Assembly: GCA_900769525.1 (NCBI GenBank)
Contig: CAAGGY010000179.1
Span: 1-8,698, forward strand
Origin: an uncultured Alistipes sp.
GTDB lineage: Bacteria > Bacteroidota > Bacteroidia > Bacteroidales > Rikenellaceae
Reading direction: 5' to 3'
DNA: 8,698 nt
The notes under the pieces are model-generated. The model made no database searches. It worked only from the letters and a program-made list of their open reading frames with translations, and was not told the origin of the DNA. Below are positions 1 to 7,233 of this stretch, in pieces. The first letter of the stretch is position 1; every line of letters starts with the position of its first letter. The translations under genes were made by a program, and so were the position numbers.

Positions 1-36
1 AAGCGTCTTCGCAAGAATCGTCACAAGAAGAAGTAA
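1..36 (+). CDS. C-terminal end of a small, very basic protein (possibly bS22/AURKAIP1-COX24-type ribosomal protein); 5' partial
   Basis: The first bases read in frame as KRLRKNRHKKK followed by TAA at 34-36; the rest of the gene lies before the window. Nine of the eleven residues are K, R or H, which suits an rRNA-binding tail. The pattern resembles the C-terminus of small ribosomal proteins of the bS22 (AURKAIP1/COX24-domain) type, which are only a few dozen residues long. An HU-like DNA-binding protein or another basic ribosomal protein is possible. Only eleven codons are visible, so the reading frame is likely but the family is a tentative recognition. A strong hairpin begins 15 bases after the stop, which supports this being a real gene end. 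Confidence 0.5.
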   Translation, partial: KRLRKNRHKKK

Positions 37-51
37 TTTTTCTTAACCGAC

Positions 52-89
52 ATAGGTGAAGCTAAGGTCTATGCCTTAGCTTTACCTAT
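52..89 (+). terminator. Strong stem-loop, probable intrinsic terminator of the upstream gene
   Basis: The arms at 52-67 and 74-89 pair over 16 positions around a 6-base loop, with a single G-T wobble (58 with 83). The hairpin lies 15 bases after the upstream stop codon and 33 bases before the rng start. The bases after it (TTATTAAAAC) are AT-rich but not a clean T-run, so termination is likely rather than certain. It could instead be a structured leader that affects rng mRNA, since RNase E/G genes in some bacteria are controlled through their own leaders. I favour a terminator because of its position. Confidence 0.6.
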
Positions 90-122
90 TTATTAAAACT
101 TTAAGATTTACATTGTTAAGCT

Positions 123-1667
123 ATGCAAAGAGAACTTATTATCAATGTAAATCCAACGGAAGTCTCGATAGCACTATGTGAAGACAAGGTGCTCGTCGAG
201 CTTAACAAAGAGCAGTGTCAGACAGGTTTTTCGGTAGGAGATATCTACCTCGGCAAGGTCCGTAAGATTATGCCTGGTCTGAATGCAGCCTTCGTAAACA
301 TTGGCCACGAGAAGGATGCCTTTATCCACTATCTCGACCTTGGTGAGCAGTTTGAGTCGTTGCAGCGTATCGTCGATAGCCGCACACGCAACTCTCGAGA
401 GCTCCGTGTCGAGAGCATGAAGCTCGAGCCATCATTGGCTAAGGAGGGACGCATTGGCGACCACCTACAGCCAGGCCAGCTCGTCATGGTGCAGATTGCC
501 AAGGAGGCTATCTCGACCAAGGGTCCACGCCTAACGGCAGATATCTCGCTTGCAGGCCGTAATGTGGTCCTTGTGCCATTCTCGTCTAAGGTCTTCGTGT
601 CGTCGAAGATTCGATCGAATGCTGCAAAGAAACGACTTCGTAAGGTAGCACAGGAGGTGCTTCCACAGAACTTCGGTGTCATCATCCGCACGGCTGCTGC
701 CGATGCCGAGGACATCGACATTATGCAAGACATACTCTCGTTGGTAGAGCGCTGGAACAGCACGCTTGCTGCACTTAGCAAGTCTTCGGCACCAGCACTT
801 CTTATGAGTGAGATGAGCCGTGTGAATACCATCATCCGTGACTCACTCAACGACACGTTCTCGCAGATTACTGTCGATAACGAGACTCTCTACAACGAGA
901 TTAAGAGCTATGTTCACGCCATCAAACCTGAGATGGACAGACTCGTGAAGCTCTACACGGGCAAGGTGCCCATCTTCGACAACTTCGATGTTGCGAAGCA
1001 GATTAAGTCGTTATTTGCTAAGTATGTATCGCTCCGCCGTGGAGCATACCTTATCATCGAGCACACCGAGGCTATGCACGTCATCGACGTCAACTCGGGT
1101 AACCGCACTAAGGCCGCCGACGACCAGGAGCAGACAGCCCTTGAGGTTAACCTCGCTGCTGCTGCCGAGATTGCACGACAGTTGCGACTCAGAGATATGG
1201 GAGGTATCGTCATTGTCGACTTTATCGACATGCGCAAGGCCCCCAGCCGCCAGATGCTTTACGATGAGATGCAGAAGTTGATGGCCACCGACAAGGCTAA
1301 GCACACCATCTTGCCACTTACAAAGTTCGGCTTGATGCAGATTACACGTCAGCGTGTGCGCCCTATCGCCGTTGCTGAGACCTCGGATGTATGTCCTACC
1401 TGCTATGGCTCTGGTAAGGTTGAGCCAACCATTCTGCTCGAAGAGAAGATTGAGGGACAGATTCAGCTGCTCGCCGAGCGAGGCTGCAAGTTTGTTAACC
1501 TCAAGCTAAGCCCCTATGTTGCGGCCTACCTCAGTCGTGGATTGTGGTCACGCCGTATGCGTTGGATTTGCAAGTACAAGCTACGAATCAAGCTCACTGC
1601 CGACCAGAGCGTTGGTATGATTGATGTGAGCTACCTCGATAAAGAGGGTAAGTCGCTTCTTCAGTAA
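123..1667 (+). CDS. rng: Ribonuclease G (RNase E/G family endoribonuclease)
   Basis: This 514-residue cytoplasmic endoribonuclease cuts single-stranded RNA, preferring 5'-monophosphate ends; the family acts in rRNA 5'-end maturation and mRNA decay. An S1-type RNA-binding region occupies roughly residues 37-140 and carries the extra segment (about 86-112) typical of Bacteroidota members. The 5'-sensor pair is R189-T190. The catalytic magnesium-binding aspartates are D322 (IDVNSG) and D366 (VDFIDM), matching D303 and D346 of E. coli RNase E. The zinc-link is CPTC at 424-427. There is no long acidic C-terminal scaffold as in E. coli RNase E, so RNase G is the better name. The ATG at 123 gives a normal family N-terminus (ELIINV) and has no strong Shine-Dalgarno. 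mfd follows after 23 bases, suggesting shared transcription. Confidence 0.95.
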   Translation: MQRELIINVNPTEVSIALCEDKVLVELNKEQCQTGFSVGDIYLGKVRKIMPGLNAAFVNIGHEKDAFIHYLDLGEQFESLQRIVDSRTRNSRELRVESMKLEPSLAKEGRIGDHLQPGQLVMVQIAKEAISTKGPRLTADISLAGRNVVLVPFSSKVFVSSKIRSNAAKKRLRKVAQEVLPQNFGVIIRTAAADAEDIDIMQDILSLVERWNSTLAALSKSSAPALLMSEMSRVNTIIRDSLNDTFSQITVDNETLYNEIKSYVHAIKPEMDRLVKLYTGKVPIFDNFDVAKQIKSLFAKYVSLRRGAYLIIEHTEAMHVIDVNSGNRTKAADDQEQTALEVNLAAAAEIARQLRLRDMGGIVIVDFIDMRKAPSRQMLYDEMQKLMATDKAKHTILPLTKFGLMQITRQRVRPIAVAETSDVCPTCYGSGKVEPTILLEEKIEGQIQLLAERGCKFVNLKLSPYVAAYLSRGLWSRRMRWICKYKLRIKLTADQSVGMIDVSYLDKEGKSLLQ

Positions 1668-1668
1668 A

Positions 1669-1686
1669 AAGGAAGTTATAAGGAAG
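1669..1686 (+). promoter_or_regulatory. Repeated purine-rich ribosome-binding region before mfd
   Basis: AAGGAAG occurs twice in the 23-base gap between rng and mfd, at 1669-1675 and 1680-1686. The second copy ends four bases before the mfd ATG and is placed like a Shine-Dalgarno element. This is the only clear such match among the gene starts here; the other leaders are A- or AT-rich, as is usual in Bacteroidota, where Shine-Dalgarno pairing is weakly used. Its effect on translation is inference. Confidence 0.4.
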
Positions 1687-1690
1687 CGAA

Positions 1691-4600
1691 ATGGACTATT
1701 TGAAGAGTATCGTTCGTAAGTCCAAACGTGCGAACGAGCTGAAAAGATGTTTGGAAAATGAGGGCTCTACCGTCCATCTTGAACAGATGGTCGGCGGAGC
1801 CTTTTCGCTTTATGCTGCCGATGTTGTCGAGCGTATGGGGGGTGTGCATATCTTCCTTGCCGACGATCGTGATGCGGCAGCCTATCTTCTCAACGACCTC
1901 TACGAACTCCTTGACGAGGAGCGTGTTGCATTCTTTGCATCGGGCTATAAGCGCTCTGCCGCCTATGGTGCTGAGGATGCCCAGGGTGTGGTGCGTCGCA
2001 CTGCTGCGCTCAATGCTATAGCTACGCACACCAAGGGCTATCTTGCCGTGTGTACCTATCCCGAGGCTCTGGCCGAGAGTGTTGCTGATAGGGTACACCT
2101 TGAGCAGCTATCACGAAAGATTCATCGTGGCGATAAGATAGCGCAGGCCGAGCTTGTCGAGTGGTTGCAGGCTAACGACTTCGAGCGTGTAGACTTCGTC
2201 TATGAGCCTGGCCAATATTCGGTGCGTGGAGGTATTGTCGACGTATTCTCGTATGTGGAGTCTAAGCCCTACCGTATCGACTTCTTTGGCGACGAGGTAG
2301 ACTCGTTGCGTAGGTTCGATATCTCGAGCCAGCTCTCGTCCGAGCGCCCCGATGAGGTGGAGATTATCCCAAATATGATGCGCAAGGGCGAGGATGAGCG
2401 TGTCTCGTTGGCCCACTTTGCTGGTAAGGCTACATGGTGGATTTCGGATGCCGACTTCTCTTTGCGCAAGGTTATGGATATCCGCAAGCGCTGCTTGGAG
2501 CAGGCTTCGGATGAGGAGGATGCACGTGCAATAGCCTCACGCCTTACCTCCCGCCAGCGCCTCTTGCATGATTTGGAGCAATGTAGCGTTGCGCTGCTGA
2601 AGAACAATCTGCGTGAGAGACAGGCCACACACGCTATCACTTTTGACACTTCGCCACAGCCTAAGTTCAACCGTAACTTCGAGCTGCTGGCCGATGATAT
2701 TCGCTGGAATATGCAGCGTGGCTATACCACCTGCATACTCTCGCATAACAAGGCGCAGATTGAGCGTCTTGACAACATCTTCCACCAGGCAGGACGCCGT
2801 GGTGTGGAGTTCCGTGCCGTAGACATGGTGCTTCACGAGGGCTTTGTGGATAATAGCCTGAAACTATGTCTCTACCCCGACCATCAAATCTTTGACCGCT
2901 ACCAGCGCTACCGTATTCGTGGCGAGATTAAGCGTGACGAGCAGATGACAGTTGCCGAGCTTAATGCCCTGAAGGTTGGCGACTATGTTGTGCATATCGA
3001 CCATGGTGTGGGTAGGTTTGGAGGTCTTGTAAAACTCAATGAGGGTGGCCGTATCAAGGAGGCTATCAAGCTCATCTACAAGGATAACGACATTCTGTTT
3101 GTCAATGTCCACGCCCTGCACCGCATATCAAGATATAAGAGCGGCGAGGGTGAACCCCCAAAGATTTATAAGCTTGGCAATGGCGCTTGGCAAAAGCTCA
3201 AGGCTACGACCAAGAAGGCCGTCAAGGATATCTCGCGTGAGCTTATCGCCCTCTATGCTAAGCGTAAGGCCTCTCAGGGCTTTGCCTTCTCCGAGGATGG
3301 ATATTTGCAGCAGGAGCTCGAGGCCTCGTTCAAGTGGGAGGATACGCCCGACCAGCAGACAGCCATCGCCGCTGTGAAAAGGGATATGGAGTCCGACCAG
3401 CCTATGGACCGCCTCGTGTGTGGCGATGTGGGCTTCGGTAAGACTGAGGTGGCCATACGTGCAGCCTTTAAGGCGGCCTGCGATGGTAAGCAGACGGCGG
3501 TGCTGGTGCCTACGACAATCCTCGCTCTGCAACACTATCGTAGCTTCTCGGAGCGTCTGCGTGATCTGCCCGTTACGGTCGAGTATATCAACCGCACAAA
3601 GTCGGCTAAGGAGGCACGACGTATTGCAGATGAGCTCCGCTCAGGAAAGATCGATATCCTCATTGGTACACATAAGATGCTCTCGAAACAGATTGAGTTC
3701 CACGACCTTGGCCTTCTTATTATCGACGAGGAGCAGAAGTTTGGCGTGGCAGCCAAGGAGAAGCTCACGCAGCTCTCCGTGGCTGTTGATACGCTCACGC
3801 TCACGGCAACGCCTATCCCACGCACGTTGCAGTTCTCGTTGATGGGCTCACGTGACTTGTCGGTGATATCAACACCGCCACCTAACCGCCAGCCTATTGT
3901 CACCGAGTCGCATCTGTTTAGCGAGGATGTCATCCGTGATGCTATCGAGGAGGAACTCTCACGTGGTGGTCAGGTCTACTTCGTGCATAATCGTGTTGAG
4001 GACCTTACACGTCTTCAGGGTATGATTACACGTCTATGTCCTAAGGCTTCGGTGCGTGTAGGTCATGGCCGTATGCCTGCCGAGGAGCTCGAGAAGCTTA
4101 TCATGGACTTTATCTATGGCGAGTTCGATGTCTTGCTTGCCACGACAATTATCGAGAATGGTATCGACATCGGCAATGCTAACACCATCATTATCAACGA
4201 TGCACACCGCTTTGGTCTTAGCGATTTGCACCAGTTGCGCGGTCGTGTGGGACGTAGCGACCGCAAGGGTTTCTGCTATCTGCTTTCGCCCGCCGAGGAG
4301 CTCCTTTCGGGCGATGCACGTCGTCGCCTGAGGGCTATCGAGGAGTTCTCGGACCTCGGCTCTGGATTCAATATCGCTATGCAGGACCTCGATATTCGTG
4401 GTGCTGGCAATCTGCTGGGTGCCGAGCAGAGTGGCTTTATCGCCGATGTGGGCATCGAGACCTACCAGAAGATTCTGAACCAGGCAATCTCGGAGCTTCG
4501 TGCCGAGGGTCTCGATACGTCGGGCTTGTCACAGGCCGAGAACGATGCTATGAAGGATATATCGTTTGTCGACGATGCTACAATTGATATCGACATTGAT

Positions 4601-5032
4601 GCTTCAATTCCAGATAGTTACGTTCGTTCGCAGGCCGAGAAGTTGCGCCTATATCGAGAGATTGATGCTATGCGTAATGACGATGAGTTTGAGGCCTTTA
4701 AGGAGCGTCTTAAGGATAGGTTTGGTGGCTTGCCGCAGTCTGTGCTCGAGCTTATCGACGTTGTCAAGCTACGTCGTGAGGCTGTCAACTTGGGTATGGA
4801 GCACGTCAAGGTTAAGAATGGTTTGATGATAGTCCGCTTTGTGGGCGACAATAACTCGCCATTCTTCAAGACCGAGCTATTCTTGCAGCTATTGCGTAAG
4901 GTTGTCGCACAGCCTGAGCGTTTTGTGGTTAAGCAGTACAATAATCGCCTCTCGATGACCGTTAGGAAGATATACTCGATAGCCGAGGGTGTCGAGATGT
5001 TGCGAAGCCTTGCGGTTGTGGATGCCAAGTAG
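1691..5032 (+). CDS. mfd: Transcription-repair coupling factor Mfd
   Basis: Mfd is a cytoplasmic double-stranded DNA translocase that pushes stalled RNA polymerase off damaged template and recruits UvrA to start excision repair. At 1113 residues it is a full-length family member. The UvrB-like N-terminal module spans about 1-330; its Walker A site is degenerate (around VGGAFSL, 34-40), as is normal for Mfd. The RNA-polymerase interaction domain begins near 421 (LKVGDYVVHIDHGVGRF, 427-443). The motor has Walker A GDVGFGKT at 578-585 (K584), DEEQ at 679-682, TATPIPRT at 705-712 and motif VI QLRGRVGR at 848-855. The RecG-like translocation motif follows (about 875-915, including DLDIRGAGNLLG), then the TRCF C-terminal domain (about 975-1095). 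The start is supported by the repeated AAGGAAG just upstream. coaX follows after 15 bases. Confidence 0.97.
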   Translation: MDYLKSIVRKSKRANELKRCLENEGSTVHLEQMVGGAFSLYAADVVERMGGVHIFLADDRDAAAYLLNDLYELLDEERVAFFASGYKRSAAYGAEDAQGVVRRTAALNAIATHTKGYLAVCTYPEALAESVADRVHLEQLSRKIHRGDKIAQAELVEWLQANDFERVDFVYEPGQYSVRGGIVDVFSYVESKPYRIDFFGDEVDSLRRFDISSQLSSERPDEVEIIPNMMRKGEDERVSLAHFAGKATWWISDADFSLRKVMDIRKRCLEQASDEEDARAIASRLTSRQRLLHDLEQCSVALLKNNLRERQATHAITFDTSPQPKFNRNFELLADDIRWNMQRGYTTCILSHNKAQIERLDNIFHQAGRRGVEFRAVDMVLHEGFVDNSLKLCLYPDHQIFDRYQRYRIRGEIKRDEQMTVAELNALKVGDYVVHIDHGVGRFGGLVKLNEGGRIKEAIKLIYKDNDILFVNVHALHRISRYKSGEGEPPKIYKLGNGAWQKLKATTKKAVKDISRELIALYAKRKASQGFAFSEDGYLQQELEASFKWEDTPDQQTAIAAVKRDMESDQPMDRLVCGDVGFGKTEVAIRAAFKAACDGKQTAVLVPTTILALQHYRSFSERLRDLPVTVEYINRTKSAKEARRIADELRSGKIDILIGTHKMLSKQIEFHDLGLLIIDEEQKFGVAAKEKLTQLSVAVDTLTLTATPIPRTLQFSLMGSRDLSVISTPPPNRQPIVTESHLFSEDVIRDAIEEELSRGGQVYFVHNRVEDLTRLQGMITRLCPKASVRVGHGRMPAEELEKLIMDFIYGEFDVLLATTIIENGIDIGNANTIIINDAHRFGLSDLHQLRGRVGRSDRKGFCYLLSPAEELLSGDARRRLRAIEEFSDLGSGFNIAMQDLDIRGAGNLLGAEQSGFIADVGIETYQKILNQAISELRAEGLDTSGLSQAENDAMKDISFVDDATIDIDIDASIPDSYVRSQAEKLRLYREIDAMRNDDEFEAFKERLKDRFGGLPQSVLELIDVVKLRREAVNLGMEHVKVKNGLMIVRFVGDNNSPFFKTELFLQLLRKVVAQPERFVVKQYNNRLSMTVRKIYSIAEGVEMLRSLAVVDAK

Positions 5033-5047
5033 CAAACAAACAATACT

Positions 5048-5785
5048 ATGAATCTTATTGTTGATGTCGGAAATACACGTGCTAAGGCCGTGGTTATGAG
5101 CGCAGAACGTGTCGTCGAGAGCTTCGTATCGGAGTCGGTGACACGCCCCTGGATTGAGGCTATCGTGGCCAAATATTCGGACATCGGACGTGCTATTGTC
5201 TCGTCGACACGTGGCGATGCTCAGCAGTACTGTTCGCTGCTTAGCGAGTTTGTAGATGTGGTCATTTGCTTCAATCCAGCCGTGACGCCCATTCCGCTCG
5301 GTAATGAGTATCACACGCCTCAGACCTTGGGTGCTGACCGCCTTGCAGCAGCTGTTGGCGCTGCTGCGATGTACCCTGGTTGCGAACTTATGATTGTCGA
5401 CTTTGGCACTGCCATCACCATCGACTTTGTCGAGGGTGGAGCCTTCCGTGGAGGTAACATCTCGCCAGGTGTCACAACACGCTTTCGCTCGCTTGCTGAT
5501 TATACCGCCTGCCTCCCTTTTTGCTCTGCAACGGACGAAGTTTTAGAGTATGGTCGCACAACGAAAGAGGCTATCGAACAGGGCGTGATGAGGGGAGTTG
5601 AGCATGAGATTCGAGGCTATTGCGATGATTTTTCAGAGAAAAATGGGGAAAAACGCATAATTTTTACTGGTGGCGACGCAAAATATTTTGCAATGCGAAT
5701 TAAAAATGCGATATTTGCAGACTGTGAGCCAGTGATTTTTGGGCTAAACACAATTTTGAACTATAATGCAGAGAAGCAAGAGTAA
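5048..5785 (+). CDS. coaX: Type III pantothenate kinase
   Basis: CoaX phosphorylates pantothenate with ATP to 4'-phosphopantothenate, the first step of coenzyme A synthesis, in the cytoplasm. The 245-residue length is normal. ASKHA-fold motifs are in order: phosphate-binding DVGNTRAK at 6-13 (D6), GADR at 95-98 with the likely catalytic D97, VDFGTAITID at 117-126, GGNISPG at 135-141 and TGGDA at 207-211. Type III enzymes generally need a monovalent cation and resist feedback inhibition by CoA; this is family knowledge. The ATG follows mfd by 15 A-rich bases with no Shine-Dalgarno. The last 20 bases overlap the next gene. Its final 120 bases or so are much more AT-rich than the rest of the gene (about 36% GC by hand count at 5641-5760, against 55% at 5401-5460), but the frame stays open and the motifs are intact. 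Confidence 0.93.
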   Translation: MNLIVDVGNTRAKAVVMSAERVVESFVSESVTRPWIEAIVAKYSDIGRAIVSSTRGDAQQYCSLLSEFVDVVICFNPAVTPIPLGNEYHTPQTLGADRLAAAVGAAAMYPGCELMIVDFGTAITIDFVEGGAFRGGNISPGVTTRFRSLADYTACLPFCSATDEVLEYGRTTKEAIEQGVMRGVEHEIRGYCDDFSEKNGEKRIIFTGGDAKYFAMRIKNAIFADCEPVIFGLNTILNYNAEKQE

Positions 5786-7181
5786 CATATTTCGACTTTT
5801 TGCCGTAGCCGTAGTGGCTGTGGTTGCCATGTTGCCCGCATCGGTATGGGCACAAACATCGAGCATTAACGCCTACTCGCCCTACTCGATGTATGGCCCT
5901 GGAGAGATCCTAACTCCAGGCTCGGTGCAGATGCGCTCTATGGGTGGCGTGGGTATCGGCTTGCGCAATGCTTCGCAGATTAACGTGCTCAACCCAGCAG
6001 CTGCCAGCGTTACACCATCTAAGAGCTTTTTGTTCGATATCAACCTCGACGGTACGCACTATCGTAACTCGCAGCAGAAGTTCTCTGGCCAGGGTGCTGC
6101 ACTCGATAAGGCTCACACGGTCTATAACACGGGTAATATCCACAACATCGGCGTGGCCTTTCCATTGGCTAAGAATTTGGGTATGATTCTTAACGTAGCC
6201 CCTTATAGCAGTGTCGGTTACAAGGTTAAGACCACCGATGAGCAGCAGGATAATTGGGCAGATATCGGCCGTGTGCAGTATATCCACTCAGGCGATGGCG
6301 ATATCACCGAGGTTAAGCTCGCCATTGGCTGGGCTCCTGTTCGTCAGTTCTCTATCGGTATTGCAGCGAGATACTTCTGGGGTACTATCGAGCGTGACTA
6401 CACAACACAGGTTAGTAACGTTGTGACAGGCTCTGGTAGCTACGCCTCAACAAAGGGTACTGATAGCTTTGTACTTAGCAACTTCAAGTTCCAGGCTGGT
6501 ATTCAGTGGAACATCATCGTCAACGACAAACGTATGTTGACCTTTGGTGCAACGTATGACCTCGGCGGTAGACTAAATCCACGTCGTCAGAGCTACTTGT
6601 ACACTGATAATGAGTATAATAACGTGTCGGGAGGTTCGCCTATCAATAACGATATCTCGAAGCTTGAACTCCGCCTGCCACACCAGATTGGTGCTGGTCT
6701 CTACTACGTAGATCGTAAGTTTGCTGCTGGCCTCGACTACAACTTCTCGATGTGGGGTAGCAACAATAGCTCGTATGTTGAAAATGCTCATAAAGAGGAT
6801 GTTATGGTTGCCTATACCGATACTCACATCATCAAGGCTGGTTTTGAGTACACCCCTCGCCGTGGTGATACACGCAACTACCTAAACCGTGTTTCGTATC
6901 GTATTGGTGCTCGTGTGGGTAACTACTACCAGACATTCTACGGCGAGCAGATTAACACCCTTGCTGTGACAGCAGGTTTTGGCTTCCCTATCCGTTTGTG
7001 GGGCTCGTCGTCTATCAACCTCGGCTTTGAGTATGGCCGTATGGCAGCACCTAAGAGCGTAGATGTTTCGGGTGTTAAGGTTGGCCTTACAACACAGAAC
7101 TACTACAAGATTACCCTTGGCTTCACGCTCTTCTCACAAGATACTCATGACTACTGGTTTGTGCGTCAGAAGTTTGATTAA
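5766..7181 (+). CDS. Predicted outer-membrane beta-barrel protein (distantly FadL/OmpP1- or PorV-like), function unknown
   Basis: This 471-residue protein starts with a type I signal peptide: basic residues R3, K5 and R10, a hydrophobic core at about 11-24, and a probable cut after VWA at residue 29. The mature chain begins with a Gly/Ser-rich segment containing MGGVGIG (59-65) and NPAA (76-79), which resembles the N-terminal region of FadL/PorV-type barrels. The rest alternates polar and hydrophobic residues in aromatic-rich strands typical of an outer-membrane barrel, including a late strand KITLGFTLF (448-456), and it ends YWFVRQKFD. By analogy it may move hydrophobic compounds or serve as an envelope scaffold, but no substrate can be read from the sequence. 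The ATG at 5766 overlaps coaX by 20 bases. The next ATG, at 5828, would remove most of the signal peptide, so 5766 is preferred. Confidence 0.8.
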   Translation: MQRSKSNIFRLFAVAVVAVVAMLPASVWAQTSSINAYSPYSMYGPGEILTPGSVQMRSMGGVGIGLRNASQINVLNPAAASVTPSKSFLFDINLDGTHYRNSQQKFSGQGAALDKAHTVYNTGNIHNIGVAFPLAKNLGMILNVAPYSSVGYKVKTTDEQQDNWADIGRVQYIHSGDGDITEVKLAIGWAPVRQFSIGIAARYFWGTIERDYTTQVSNVVTGSGSYASTKGTDSFVLSNFKFQAGIQWNIIVNDKRMLTFGATYDLGGRLNPRRQSYLYTDNEYNNVSGGSPINNDISKLELRLPHQIGAGLYYVDRKFAAGLDYNFSMWGSNNSSYVENAHKEDVMVAYTDTHIIKAGFEYTPRRGDTRNYLNRVSYRIGARVGNYYQTFYGEQINTLAVTAGFGFPIRLWGSSSINLGFEYGRMAAPKSVDVSGVKVGLTTQNYYKITLGFTLFSQDTHDYWFVRQKFD

Positions 7182-7233
7182 TAGGCTGAAAATTAGGATA
7201 ATATAAACATAAATTTAAATTAATTTAAACACT
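7182..7233 (+). promoter_or_regulatory. AT-rich spacer and leader before the TPR gene, with a 16-base palindrome
   Basis: This 52-base spacer is strongly AT-rich. It contains a perfect 16-base palindrome (TTTAAATTAATTTAAA, 7214-7229) ending four bases before the ATG. TAAATTTA at 7210-7217 matches the Bacteroidota -7 element TAnnTTTG at all but the last base, but I see no TTTG at the expected -33 position. AT-rich, Shine-Dalgarno-free leaders are common before well-translated Bacteroidota genes. A promoter or strong translation leader is plausible; neither is proven by sequence. Confidence 0.3.

Noticed and set aside
90..122. Possible Bacteroidota promoter (TAnnTTTG type) before rng
   Set aside because: TACATTGT at 109-116 is only a partial match, has no TTTG partner upstream, and would place the transcription start at the ATG itself.
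329..856. Long minus-strand open frame opposite rng (and others opposite mfd and coaX, such as 4618-5184)
   Set aside because: They lie wholly or mostly opposite well-supported genes, are rich in Ser, Arg and Leu as expected from reversed codons, and show no recognisable motif or start signal.
5640..5765. Promoter for the barrel gene inside the coaX end
   Set aside because: TATTTTGC and TATTTG resemble the -7 element but have the wrong spacing and no -33 partner; only the AT-richness is reported as a finding.
5828..7181. Shorter start (ATG at 5828) for the barrel protein, avoiding overlap with coaX
   Set aside because: It would remove the basic N-terminus and most of the hydrophobic core of a good signal peptide.
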